Assembly: GCF_011440395.1 (NCBI RefSeq)
Contig: NZ_JAAOIX010000001.1
Coordinates: 1 to 64,000 of the forward strand
Direction of reading: 5' to 3'
From: Pseudomaricurvus alcaniphilus
Lineage (GTDB): Bacteria; Pseudomonadota; Gammaproteobacteria; Pseudomonadales; Cellvibrionaceae
DNA length: 64,000 nt
Below, piece by piece: positions 45,119-54,235 of the stretch; position 1 is the stretch's first letter; the number at the start of each line of letters is the position of its first letter. Below the pieces are notes generated by a model. That model was not told the origin of the DNA. It saw only the letters and a program-made list of their open reading frames with translations, and did no database searches. The translations under genes and the position numbers were made by a program.

Positions 45119-45349
45119 GTGGCAGAGCAGATCGATCCAGGCCAATGCCCGCTCTGTGGCGAGCGCAACGGCTGCTGCTACCAGGCCGGCAGCAGTGACC
45201 CGGCGGTGTTTGAGTGCTGGTGCAAAGAGGTGCGTGTTGAACCTCGCGCACTGGCGCAGATCCCGCCTTCCCGGCGTGGCCAAAGTTGCCTTTGCCCACG
45301 CTGCGCGCAGTCCAACCCGCAAGAGGCAAAGCCGGCAGCTAAAAGCTAG
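45119..45349 (+). CDS. Small cysteine-rich CWC-type protein
   Basis: 76 residues from GTG 45119, with AGAGGG at 45103-45108; TTG 45110 is the alternative. Eight cysteines: CPLCGERNGCC, FECWCKEV and SCLCPRCAQ, matching the Cys_rich_CWC family, probably a zinc-binding protein. It follows ccmG by 14 nt and could be cotranscribed with the ccm operon, but no link to cytochrome maturation is known to me. Convergent with the glutamate-synthase-like gene. Confidence 0.82.
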   Translation: MAEQIDPGQCPLCGERNGCCYQAGSSDPAVFECWCKEVRVEPRALAQIPPSRRGQSCLCPRCAQSNPQEAKPAAKS

Positions 45350-45365
45350 CGCTGCAATCATTGCC

Positions 45366-46907
45366 TCAGGCCGATTCGGCCGTATCCTCGTCCCGGGCCA
45401 GGTAGATCGCGCGCGTTTCCACCTCCGGATAGATTTCATTCAGCGCCACCGGCACACCATCGCCATTGATGACCTGCGCGTGCCGCCGCTGCAACAGGCG
45501 CGGCTGGGCGACCCCGCAGGAGTGCGCGATGACCTCGATCTCCTGCAGCAGGTTTTTGGCGTAGTTGGCAACCCGGTTGGCCTTGTTGGCGGGGTCGAGG
45601 CCCTTTTGAAGTTCCGGGTTGTGGGTGGTAACGCCGGTGGGGCAGGTGTTTTTATTGCACTGCATGGCCTGGATACAACCCAGCGCAAACATAAAGCCCC
45701 GCGCGCTGACGACAAAATCCGCCCCCATACAGAGGGCCCAGGCCACCTCGCCGGGGTTGGTCATTTTGCCGGAACAGATAACCTTGACCCGCTCGCGCAG
45801 CCCATATTCACTCAATTTATCCACCACCATTGGCAGGCTGCGCTTGATTGGCAGGCCCATATAATCCATCAGGCTCTGGGGCGCCGCGCCGGTACCGCCG
45901 TCGGCGCTGTCCACGGTAATAAAGTCAGGGGCGTATTCAAGCCCTCGCTCGTGGATACATTGGCCCAGTTCATCGAGCCATTCCCAGCTGCCCAATACCA
46001 TCTTGAAGCCGGTGGGCTTGCCGGTGATCTCGCGGATTTTACGCAGGAACTCCAGTAAGTCTTCGATGGAGCGAACTTCCGGGTGGCCGTTGGGGCTGAT
46101 GGATGGCTGGCCCTCGGGTATGCCGCGGGTGGAGGCGATCAGGGACGTGACTTTGACACCGGGCAGAATTCCACCTTTGCCGGGCTTGGCCCCCTGGCTC
46201 AGTTTCAGTTCAAACATTTTGACGCTGTCGTGGGCGGCAATTTTCGCCAGCTTGTCCGGGTCCAGGCTGCCGTCGGCCGCTTGCACCCCGTATTTGGCAG
46301 TGCCGATCTGGAACACCAGGTCACATCCACCCTGCAAGTGAAAAGGTGACAGGCCACCCTCGCCAGTGTTGAGCCAGATGCCGGCCTGTTTGGCGCCACT
46401 GGACAGCGCGGTGATGGCCGGCACCGAAAGGGCGCCAAAGCTCATGCCGGAAATATTAAAAATGGAATTGGGCGTGTAGGGCTGGCGGGTATATCCGTCG
46501 CCAATGGTGACCACCCCGGACGGCAGAAAATTTTCCCGCAGGGTGGGAAACAGGCAGTTGAGAAAAATAATGTCACCGGGGTGATTGAGAGGGCGGGTCG
46601 AGCCGAATGCAACGGTCGAGTCAATGTTTTTCGCGGCGCGATAGATCCAACTGCGCTGGGCCCGATTAAACGGCAGTTCCTCCCGGTCGAGGGCAAAGAA
46701 ATACTGGCGGAAGAACTCCCCCATATGCTCGAAATAATAGCGGAAGCGTCCAATGATCGGGTAGTTGCGACGGATGGCGTGGGTCTTCTGGGTGACGTCA
46801 ACTACGTAGATATAGGCCAACAACAGCAACAGTATGCCGAGGGCACAGACAAACACCAGCGCACCAATTTGGACAACAGAGGCAACAAAACCCGGTAACC
46901 ATTCCAT
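45366..46907 (-). CDS. Membrane-anchored FMN-binding glutamate-synthase-like protein
   Basis: 513 residues from ATG 46907 (AAGG 7 nt upstream). A hydrophobic anchor covers about residues 8-35. The rest is the FMN/ferredoxin-type synthase domain of GltB: FNISGMSFGALSVPAITALSSGAKQAG, KPGKGGILPGVKV, DFITVDSADGGTGAAP and KVICSGKMTNPGEVAWALCMGADFV. The glutaminase and GXGXR domains of true glutamate synthase are missing, so ammonia-dependent glutamate synthesis should not be assumed. Cysteines in CIQAMQCNKNTCPTGVTTHNPELQKG fit a 3Fe-4S cluster. Related enzymes include methylglutamate synthase-like proteins. Confidence 0.92.
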   Translation of the reverse strand: MEWLPGFVASVVQIGALVFVCALGILLLLLAYIYVVDVTQKTHAIRRNYPIIGRFRYYFEHMGEFFRQYFFALDREELPFNRAQRSWIYRAAKNIDSTVAFGSTRPLNHPGDIIFLNCLFPTLRENFLPSGVVTIGDGYTRQPYTPNSIFNISGMSFGALSVPAITALSSGAKQAGIWLNTGEGGLSPFHLQGGCDLVFQIGTAKYGVQAADGSLDPDKLAKIAAHDSVKMFELKLSQGAKPGKGGILPGVKVTSLIASTRGIPEGQPSISPNGHPEVRSIEDLLEFLRKIREITGKPTGFKMVLGSWEWLDELGQCIHERGLEYAPDFITVDSADGGTGAAPQSLMDYMGLPIKRSLPMVVDKLSEYGLRERVKVICSGKMTNPGEVAWALCMGADFVVSARGFMFALGCIQAMQCNKNTCPTGVTTHNPELQKGLDPANKANRVANYAKNLLQEIEVIAHSCGVAQPRLLQRRHAQVINGDGVPVALNEIYPEVETRAIYLARDEDTAESA

Positions 46908-47040
46908 AAGCGAACCTTGCAAATTGTGAAAGTCAGCGGCGCTGGCACTGCCGGCCGTGGGCTTATTCTAGCAGTATCTGCAATGGCACTGTTCGATCTG
47001 GATCAAATGCTGCATGGGGTTAAACTGCCAGCCGCAGGCA

Positions 47041-47628
47041 ATGCACCCAATTAACGACTACACTAGGACGAGGCAGTGCGACGTAAAACAAAAAAACACG
47101 AACAACCCAGGGTTGCCAGCATTGAAAAAAATTAACAGCAGACCCAACATCATCGACATCGAGGCCTCCGGTTTCGGTCACGACAGCTACCCCATCGAGG
47201 TGGGTGTGGTGTTGAGTTCCGGCAAGCGCTATTCGCGCCTGATCAAACCTTTCTCCGACTGGCGCCACTGGTGCGAAAAGGCCGAGGCCGTCCACGGCAT
47301 CGAGCGCCAGGCGCTTCTGGAATACGGTACCGACCCCCAGGTCGTGGCCCGCGGTTTAAACAATTTATTGGCCGGCACAACGGTATACAGCGACTGCTGG
47401 GGGGTGGACAAGCCCTGGCTGGAGACCCTGTTCTACCGCTGTGGCTTGCCCATGAATTTCTTTATTTCACCGATTGAATCGATCCTCGCCGAGCCGCAGA
47501 TGCAATACTGGCAAACCACTATGGAAGAGGCCAGAAAAGCATTGAAACTGGGGCGCCACCGGGCGAGTATGGACGCACTGGTGATTCAGGAAACCTTTGC
47601 CAACACCCTGCAACTGGTGCAGCGTTGA
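47041..47628 (+). CDS. 3'-5' exonuclease (DEDD family)
   Basis: 195 residues from ATG 47041. ATG 47014 and TTG 47122 are alternatives; the conserved part starts only at NIIDIEASGFG, and the TTG has AGGG 9 nt upstream. Exonuclease motifs: D and E in IDIEASGFG, a middle aspartate in YSDCWGVDKPWLETLF, and HRASMDALVIQE as Exo III with His and Asp. Substrate unknown. putA begins 22 nt after the stop and may be cotranscribed. Confidence 0.82.
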   Translation: MHPINDYTRTRQCDVKQKNTNNPGLPALKKINSRPNIIDIEASGFGHDSYPIEVGVVLSSGKRYSRLIKPFSDWRHWCEKAEAVHGIERQALLEYGTDPQVVARGLNNLLAGTTVYSDCWGVDKPWLETLFYRCGLPMNFFISPIESILAEPQMQYWQTTMEEARKALKLGRHRASMDALVIQETFANTLQLVQR

Positions 47629-47650
47629 ACCAACTCCAGAGCGGATATCT

Positions 47651-50600
47651 ATGCCCTCATGGCCGCAATCGCAGCGTTCAAGTGAACTTCGCCTGGCGAT
47701 AAAAGCCGCCTATCGCCGCGATGAAAGTGAGGCCCTGCAGCAGTTGCAGGCGCAGGATCCACTGCAGCAACTCGACCGGGAGTCAGCCCAGCGCATGGCC
47801 CGGGAATTGATTGCCCATCTGCGCCAGTGCAAGCCCGCCAATCACATTGAACCCCTGCTTAGCGAATTCCGTCTCGCCACCGTCGAAGGCGCGGCCCTGA
47901 TGAGCCTGACGGAAGCCCTGCTGCGCGTGCCGGACGAGCACACCAGCCGGCAGTTGATTGCCGACAAGCTGTTAGCGGGAGACTGGAGTCGCCACCGGGG
48001 CCGTCAACGTCCGCTGGCAGTCAATTGCGCGGCCCTCGGCCTAAGCCTGGCCAAGAGGATACTCAAAGCGGGTGGCGCAGGGCAGTGGCCAGACAACGGC
48101 AGCGCCGAAGCGGGTGGCGCAATCCGCGCTGCCTTCAGGGGCCTGAGCATTGGGCTGGTCAGCCGCATGGTTCGGGCAGTCATTCACACACTCGGCACTG
48201 AGTTTGTGCAAGGCAAGTCCATCGCTGAGGCATTGCAGCGGGCCCGGGCCGAACACGGCCAGAGCGACTGTTTTTCCTTCGACATGTTGGGCGAAGGTGC
48301 CCGCACCCAGGCCGCCGCCGAGCGTTATCTGGAAAAATACCGCGAGGCCATCGACGCGGTTGGGGCGGCCAGGAAAAGTGATCCCCAGCGGCAAAACAGT
48401 GTCTCGGTGAAATTGTCGGCCCTGCATCCGCGCTATGAATACAGCCAAAAAACACGCCTGATGACCGAGCTGGCCCCCAAGCTGATGGCGCTGGCACTGC
48501 AGGCGAAACAGCGGGACATCCACCTGACCGTGGATGCGGAAGAGGCGCGGCGGCTGGAGTTGTCGCTGGATATCATTGAAGCTGTGTTCCGCGATCGGCG
48601 CCTGGACGGCTGGGACGGCTTCGGCTTTGCCGTACAAGCCTATCAAAAACGCGCCGTTGCGGTAATCAACTGGGCGCTGCAACTGGCTCTCGATTGCGAT
48701 CGCCCCCTAAACCTGCGGCTGGTAAAGGGCGCCTACTGGGACTCCGAGATCAAGTGGAGCCAGCAGGGCGGCTATCGAGACTACCCGGTGTTTACCGATA
48801 AAGCCGGAACGGATTTGTCCTACCTGGTGTGCGCCGATATTTTGCTGCGCCAGCGGCAGCAACTGCGGCCCCAGTTTGCCACCCACAACGCCGCTACCGT
48901 GGCCGCAGTAATTGCCCTGGACGAAGCCATTTGCAATGCCGCTGGCGGCGCCCTGAGCGCAAAAAGCGGCTACGAATTCCAGCGCCTGTACGGCATGGGC
49001 TCCAACCTTCACCGCCGGGTACAACAGCGCTTTGGCTTGCCCTGCCGGGTTTACGCACCGGTGGGCGAGCACAGAGAGTTGTTGCCTTACCTGGTGCGAC
49101 GCATGCTGGAAAACGGTGCCAACAGCTCGTTCGTGCACCAACTATCCGCTGCGGCCGAACCGGAAGGCGAGCTGCTGCAACAATTGCAGCCCGGCCCGCT
49201 GCAACGCAGCTCGCGCATACCGTTGCCACGGGACATATTGCGGCGCTCCAATGGGGCACACTGTTGCGAGGAAAACTCAATTCGGGAAACCTCCAGGCGT
49301 GAAAACTCCAGCGGCCTGGAGTTGGTGGATGACCTCGCCCGGCAGCGCTTGGATCAACTGTTACAGGAGTGGCAAGAGTGGCGCTCGCCGGTCCCGGCCG
49401 CTGCGAAATCCGGCATTACTGAAACCGAAAATATCGAAGCCGACGATACTAAAACCAAAAGCATCGAAGGCGACATTTCTGAAACCTGCAGCATTGAGAC
49501 AGTCAGCACCGGGAGCGCCGACTCCGAGATATCCAAAGAAACAGCACCGCTGGCGGTGTTAAACCCGGCGGATAGAAGCCAGAGAGTGGGGCAGCTAAGT
49601 CGCGATTCCGCCCCGCAAATGCTGGCCAAACTGCAAACCGCAGCCGCGGCGTTTCCTCACTGGTCGACCACTCCCGCTGCCCGCCGCGCGGCAATATTGC
49701 GTGCCTGCGCCGATCACTTGTTGCAACAGCGCGAGAAGTTGATCGTCCTACTGGTCAAGGAGAGCGGAAAAACCCTGCTCGACAGCGACGCCGAAGTGCG
49801 CGAAGCGGTGGACTTCTGTCGCTACTATGCAGACCAGGCCGAGGCGCTTTTTGCGGCCGGGGCAGAGTCTGCCGCAGCGGCTAGCCGGCTGCGCTCCCGG
49901 GGCGTGGCTTTTTGCATCAGCCCCTGGAATTTCCCCCTTGCTATTTTCCTCGGGCAGATCGCCGCGGCGCTGGCGACCGGCAACACGGTTATTGCCAAGC
50001 CCGCCGACCAGACCTGCCTGATCGCCGTCAGAACTCGGCAACTGTTGATCGAGGCCGGCCTGCCGGAAGACGCACTGCAACTGATTCTCGCCCGGGGCAA
50101 ACTCGCCGGGGAGACACTAATTGGCCAGCCAGAGGTGCAAGCAGTGGTGTTCACCGGCTCGATCGCCACCGCCCGCTGGTTGGCCCAGCAACTGGCCCGG
50201 CGGGAATCGGAAGTGGCGTTGATCGCCGAGACCGGCGGCCAGAACGCCATGATCGTAGACGCCACCGCGCTGCCCGAGCAGGTGGTGGATGATGTACTGC
50301 AATCGGCCTTTCAAAGTGCCGGCCAGCGCTGCTCGGCGCTGCGCGTGCTGTACCTGCAGCAGGAGGTGGCCGAGGATATTATCCAGTTGCTGCAACAGGC
50401 CATGGCGGAATTGACCATTGGCGATCCGGCGCTGCTGGCAACCGATGTGGGGCCGGTAATCGACGCCACCGCTGTCGCCGGTTTGCGGCAGCACCAGCAA
50501 TATCTGCAGGGATTGGGCAACCAGGTAAAATTGTTGCAGCAACTGGAGTTGCCGGCGAGCTGCGCCGGGGGTAGTTTTTTTGCCCCCTGTCTCTATGAAA

Positions 50601-51718
50601 TTCCCTCCATCAAACTGTTACCCGGTGAAGTGTTCGGGCCGATCCTGCACGTGGTTCGCTATGCCGCTGACGCATTGCCCCAGGTAATCGATGACATCAA
50701 CAGCACCGGCTTTGGTTTGACCATGGGCATCCACAGCAGGATCGAACGGAGTGCGGCTGCCACTGCGGAGCAGGTGAGGGCGGGCAATATCTACCTCAAC
50801 CGCAATATGATCGGCGCCGTGGTTGGCGTGCAACCGTTTGGCGGCCAGGGACTCTCCGGTACCGGCCCCAAGGCCGGAGGACCGCACTACCTTGGGCGCC
50901 TGCTGACCAGCAGTCCCGCCCTCTGTAACCAGGACAGCAGCAACAAAGACAGCAGCAACAAAGACAGCAACAAAGGCATTAATAAAAGCAGCAACAGCCG
51001 GGTCTTGGAGAACGACGTACCGCTGCTCCCGGCGCGCGCCAGTGCAGAATTGCTGGAGCAATTACCGCCCCCATCGGACTTTATTTCTCGGCTTGACCGC
51101 GAAGCCAGGTACCAGCTGGGCGCGCGGGCCTGCAGCCTCTTCCCGGCCCCCCGGGCATCTGCCCTGCGGGACTTGCTGGCGACGATCCAACAGAGCTGGT
51201 GGCCGGTCACCCGCTTGCCAGGGCCGGTCGGGGAGGTCAATACCCTGCAGTACCAGGCCCGCGGTTTGCTGGTGCAAATCCTGGCCGAAGAGGCCGAAGA
51301 GGAGCATGAACTACTGCTGCTCTGGGGGTCATTGCTGACCGGCAATTCAGTCGCTGTGTTGGCGCCACCGACGCGCATGGCAGAGGCATCCGCCTGGCTG
51401 CAGCACTTTACTGCAGCAGGCTTTCCCAGCGGTCTCGTCGCCCTGCTGCCGCTCGCCACTAGTCTGCCGGTATTGCGCTGCGCGGGGCTCAGTGGAGTGG
51501 TGATCAGCGCCATTTCTCCCTACCTGCCAACAGTTAAAGCCTGTTTGCTGGAACACCACCAGGCGCTGCTGCCGGTGATTACCGAGACCCAACCCAGCGA
51601 GTTCCTCCCGCGCTTGATCCTGGAAAAAACCATCAGCGTCAATAGCGCCGCCCTGGGCGGCATTACCGAGTTGCTGGCGGACTCTAAAGAGCCGAAAGCT
51701 GACGTTGCCCTGGATTAA
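47651..51718 (+). CDS. putA: Bifunctional proline dehydrogenase / glutamate-semialdehyde dehydrogenase PutA
   Basis: 1355 residues from ATG 47651. No N-terminal ribbon-helix-helix domain, so not a proline-responsive repressor. Proline dehydrogenase barrel about 170-560, with LRLVKGAYWDSEIKWSQ. Aldehyde dehydrogenase about 630-1085, with E860 in AETGGQN and catalytic C894 in AGQRCSALR. The rest is a degenerate ALDH-like C-terminal domain, as in type C PutA. Two low-complexity insertions stand out: an Ile/Glu/Thr/Asp-rich linker around 590-632 between the two enzyme domains, and a Ser/Asn/Lys/Asp linker around 1093-1118 before the C-terminal domain. Membrane-associated, reduces quinone. Confidence 0.95.
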   Translation: MPSWPQSQRSSELRLAIKAAYRRDESEALQQLQAQDPLQQLDRESAQRMARELIAHLRQCKPANHIEPLLSEFRLATVEGAALMSLTEALLRVPDEHTSRQLIADKLLAGDWSRHRGRQRPLAVNCAALGLSLAKRILKAGGAGQWPDNGSAEAGGAIRAAFRGLSIGLVSRMVRAVIHTLGTEFVQGKSIAEALQRARAEHGQSDCFSFDMLGEGARTQAAAERYLEKYREAIDAVGAARKSDPQRQNSVSVKLSALHPRYEYSQKTRLMTELAPKLMALALQAKQRDIHLTVDAEEARRLELSLDIIEAVFRDRRLDGWDGFGFAVQAYQKRAVAVINWALQLALDCDRPLNLRLVKGAYWDSEIKWSQQGGYRDYPVFTDKAGTDLSYLVCADILLRQRQQLRPQFATHNAATVAAVIALDEAICNAAGGALSAKSGYEFQRLYGMGSNLHRRVQQRFGLPCRVYAPVGEHRELLPYLVRRMLENGANSSFVHQLSAAAEPEGELLQQLQPGPLQRSSRIPLPRDILRRSNGAHCCEENSIRETSRRENSSGLELVDDLARQRLDQLLQEWQEWRSPVPAAAKSGITETENIEADDTKTKSIEGDISETCSIETVSTGSADSEISKETAPLAVLNPADRSQRVGQLSRDSAPQMLAKLQTAAAAFPHWSTTPAARRAAILRACADHLLQQREKLIVLLVKESGKTLLDSDAEVREAVDFCRYYADQAEALFAAGAESAAAASRLRSRGVAFCISPWNFPLAIFLGQIAAALATGNTVIAKPADQTCLIAVRTRQLLIEAGLPEDALQLILARGKLAGETLIGQPEVQAVVFTGSIATARWLAQQLARRESEVALIAETGGQNAMIVDATALPEQVVDDVLQSAFQSAGQRCSALRVLYLQQEVAEDIIQLLQQAMAELTIGDPALLATDVGPVIDATAVAGLRQHQQYLQGLGNQVKLLQQLELPASCAGGSFFAPCLYEIPSIKLLPGEVFGPILHVVRYAADALPQVIDDINSTGFGLTMGIHSRIERSAAATAEQVRAGNIYLNRNMIGAVVGVQPFGGQGLSGTGPKAGGPHYLGRLLTSSPALCNQDSSNKDSSNKDSNKGINKSSNSRVLENDVPLLPARASAELLEQLPPPSDFISRLDREARYQLGARACSLFPAPRASALRDLLATIQQSWWPVTRLPGPVGEVNTLQYQARGLLVQILAEEAEEEHELLLLWGSLLTGNSVAVLAPPTRMAEASAWLQHFTAAGFPSGLVALLPLATSLPVLRCAGLSGVVISAISPYLPTVKACLLEHHQALLPVITETQPSEFLPRLILEKTISVNSAALGGITELLADSKEPKADVALD

Positions 51719-51802
51719 CCACCCCCTTGACTATCTTACCTGCTTATTTTCGAAGCCATGCAACCTAAACCTGGCAATACGGCAGGGCTGGCTGCGGTGG
51801 CT

Positions 51803-52186
51803 TGCTTTCAAGACCCTCGACAGCAGGGATGCTGTCGTGGAGCCTCCAGGGACGGAATCTCGGCGAGTCTTGAAAGCAAGCCGCCGTAGACAGACCGGGT
51901 GAAAGCCGATTAACCAAGGGCAGGTAGGTCTGCTTTCAAAACCCTCGACAGCAGGGATGCTGTCGTGGAGCCTCCAGGGATGGAAATTCGGCGAGTCTTG
52001 AACGCCAGCCGCCGCAGCCAGACCGGGTGAAAGCCGATCACCCCTGGGCAGGTAGGTCTGCTTTCGAGACCCTCGACAGCAGGGATGCTGTCGTGGAGCC
52101 TCCAGGGATGGAAATTCGGCGAGTCTTGAAAGCCAGCCGCCGCAGCCAGACCGGGTGAAAGCCGATCACCCCTGGGTAGGTAGGTC
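51803..52186. repeat. Three tandem 128-bp repeats
   Basis: Units begin at 51803, 51931 and 52059. Units 2 and 3 differ at about four positions; unit 1 is more diverged. Each unit holds CGACAGCA-GGGA-TGCTGTCG, an 8-bp hairpin with a GNRA-type loop, then complementary CTTTCAAGAC-like and GTCTTGAA segments. There is no open frame with coding character and no CRISPR-like spacer variation. It fills most of the gap between putA and the small membrane protein gene. Confidence 0.9.
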
Positions 52187-52242
52187 CGCTAGCGCTAACA
52201 GCTTACCTATTCAAAGGGGTAACCAGGAATATTTATTCCGCT

Positions 52243-52291
52243 TTGATCCGGGTCAACACCGCCTGTCCATCCAGCCGCTATGGTAGAGGCT
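52243..52291 (+). promoter_or_regulatory. ANR/FNR-type class II promoter
   Basis: TTGATCCGGGTCAA at 52243-52256 matches the ANR/FNR box TTGAT-N4-R-TCAA. TATGGT at 52279-52284 is a fair -10. A start at about 52291 would place the box centre at -41.5, the position expected for class II activation. The 46-codon gene begins at 52325. Confidence 0.65.
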
Positions 52292-52324
52292 ATTTTTTGA
52301 TCCTAGTGATAGCAGGAGAGTCGT

Positions 52325-52465
52325 ATGTACGTGGATGGTTATGTGATTTCAGGGCTGCTGATTGTCGCACTGACTTGTGGGTTACTGGGCTATGCCGGCT
52401 GGTTTGGGTACCGCCATATCAAGCGGGACGCAGCCAAGGCAACACCCAACAAGAAAAATTCATAG
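52325..52465 (+). CDS. Small single-span membrane protein (46 residues)
   Basis: ATG 52325 to TAG 52465, with AGGAG at 52314-52318 and 6-nt spacing. Residues about 7-29 form one membrane helix (VISGLLIVALTCGLLGYAGW); the tail YRHIKRDAAKATPNKKNS is basic, so the C-terminus should face the cytoplasm. The layout recalls DUF3149-type small membrane proteins, but I am not sure of the family. An ANR/FNR-type promoter upstream suggests expression when oxygen is low, perhaps as a small oxidase or dehydrogenase subunit (inference). A terminator follows. Confidence 0.75.
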   Translation: MYVDGYVISGLLIVALTCGLLGYAGWFGYRHIKRDAAKATPNKKNS

Positions 52466-52481
52466 CGGCTGTGCGCAGCCC

Positions 52482-52511
52482 AAAAAAAAGCCCGCAAATG
52501 CGGGCTTTTTT
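52482..52511. terminator. Bidirectional intrinsic terminator
   Basis: GCCCGC at 52490-52495 and GCGGGC at 52500-52505 form a stem with an AAAT loop, flanked by eight A and six T. It ends both the small membrane protein gene and the convergent aceA transcript. Confidence 0.9.
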
Positions 52512-52532
52512 GTGTTAACCGATCAATCCTGA

Positions 52533-54128
52533 TCAGGAAAACTGGTTCATGGTGTTGTCTTTACCGCTGGCCTTGAGTGCGGCCTCACCGGCAAAGTATT
52601 CCTTGTGATCGTCGCCCAGATCCGATCCAGCCATGTTCTGGTGCTTGACGCAGGCAATGCCCTGGCGGATTTCCTTGCGCTGTACGTTGGCAACGTAGCC
52701 CAGCATACCCTGCTCACCGAAGTACTCCTTGGCCAGGTTGTCCGTAGACAGTGCAGCCGTGTGGTAGGTAGGCAGCGTAATCAGGTGGTGGAAGATACCC
52801 GCTTCCCGCGCCGCGTCGGCCTGGAAAGTACGAATACGTTCGTCGGCTTCCTGGGCCAGTGGCGTTTCGTCGTACTCGGCACTCATCAGCTTGTCGCGCT
52901 GGTAAGCGGAGACATCCTTACCTTGCTCAGTCCAGCTATCCAGAACCTGCTGGCGGAAGTTCAAGGTCCAGTTGAACGACGGACTGTTGTTGTAAACCAG
53001 CTTGGCAGAGGGCACAACTTCGCGAATGCGCTTCACCATGGCACCGATCTGGCCAACGTGGGGCTTCTCGGTTTCGATCCAGAGCAAATCGGCACCGTTT
53101 TTCAGCGAGGTGATGCAGTCCAGTACAACCCGGTCTTCGCCACTACCCTTGCGGAACTGGTAGAGGTTACTGGGCAGGCGCTTGGGACGCAGCAACTTGC
53201 CACCGCGATTCAGCACCACGTCGCCGTTGCGCAGTTGAGCCGAGGTAATCTCGTCACAGTCGAGGAACGAGTTGTACTGGTCGCCCAGGTCACCTTCCTC
53301 GTGGGTTACCGCGATCTGCTTGGTCAAACCGGCGCCCAGGGAGTCGGTGCGGGCAACGATAATGCCGTCGTCGACCCCCAGTTCAAGGAACGCGTAGCGG
53401 ACAGCGCGGATCTTGGCGAGGAAATCCTCGTGCGGTACGGTAACCTTGCCGTCCTGGTGGCCGCACTGCTTCTCATCGGACACCTGGTTCTCGATCTGGA
53501 TGGCACAGGCACCCGCTTCGATCATTTTCTTGGCCAACAAGTAGGTGGCTTCGGCGTTACCAAAACCGGCATCAATGTCGGCGATAATCGGTACCACGTG
53601 GGTAACATGATTGTCGATCTGGTCCTGAACCTTCGCTTCAGCGGCGCTGTCACCGTTTTTGCGGGCTTCATCCAACTGGCGGAACAGACCGCCCAGCTCC
53701 CGCGCATCGGCCTGGCGCAAGAAAGTGTACAGTTCTTCGATCAGGGCCGGGACCGAGGTCTTCTCGTGCATGGACTGGTCGGGCAGGGGGCCAAACTCAG
53801 AGCGCAGAGCGGCAATCATCCAGCCGGACAAGTACAGGTAGCGGCGATCAGTGCTGTTAAAATGCTTTTTGATCGAAATCAGCTTTTGCTGACCGATAAA
53901 ACCGTGCCAGCAGCCCAGTGACTGGGTGTACTGGCTGGTGTCGCCGTCGTAACGGGCCATGTCCTTGCGCATAATTGCTGCGGTGTACTTGGCAATGTCG
54001 AGACCGGTCTTGAACCGGTTTTGCGCTCGCATGCGAGCAACCGATTCAGCATTGATACCATCCCAGGCATTGCCCTGGTGTGCTTTTAACGTTTCGATTG
54101 CGTCGATATCTTTAGTTAGAGTCGTCAT
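52533..54128 (-). CDS. aceA: Isocitrate lyase
   Basis: 531 residues, the long form typical of Pseudomonas-like bacteria. Splits isocitrate to glyoxylate and succinate. The catalytic loop is EKQCGHQDGKV with C222 (KKCGH in E. coli). AGACAIQIENQ and IADIDAGFGNAEATY are conserved. The C-terminus KASGKDNTMNQF resembles the lid region. ATG 54128 follows AGGGA. Divergent from the LysR gene, 107 nt apart; glcB lies beyond it. Confidence 0.97.
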   Translation of the reverse strand: MTTLTKDIDAIETLKAHQGNAWDGINAESVARMRAQNRFKTGLDIAKYTAAIMRKDMARYDGDTSQYTQSLGCWHGFIGQQKLISIKKHFNSTDRRYLYLSGWMIAALRSEFGPLPDQSMHEKTSVPALIEELYTFLRQADARELGGLFRQLDEARKNGDSAAEAKVQDQIDNHVTHVVPIIADIDAGFGNAEATYLLAKKMIEAGACAIQIENQVSDEKQCGHQDGKVTVPHEDFLAKIRAVRYAFLELGVDDGIIVARTDSLGAGLTKQIAVTHEEGDLGDQYNSFLDCDEITSAQLRNGDVVLNRGGKLLRPKRLPSNLYQFRKGSGEDRVVLDCITSLKNGADLLWIETEKPHVGQIGAMVKRIREVVPSAKLVYNNSPSFNWTLNFRQQVLDSWTEQGKDVSAYQRDKLMSAEYDETPLAQEADERIRTFQADAAREAGIFHHLITLPTYHTAALSTDNLAKEYFGEQGMLGYVANVQRKEIRQGIACVKHQNMAGSDLGDDHKEYFAGEAALKASGKDNTMNQFS

Positions 54129-54235
54129 GCTCAGTCCCTTTTTACTTTTGGGTGGTTGATTAATTCGCCTGACAAAGACTAGGCCTTATGCGAGAATTAT
54201 CCTAATTTATAGTTTTTATTTTCGGTATATCTTTC

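Noticed and set aside
45156-46058. 300-codon frame opposite the glutamate-synthase-like gene
   Set aside because: Antisense to a gene with conserved FMN and iron-sulfur motifs.
51803-52186. CRISPR array
   Set aside because: The repeats are 128 bp and directly joined, with no unique spacers and no cas genes.
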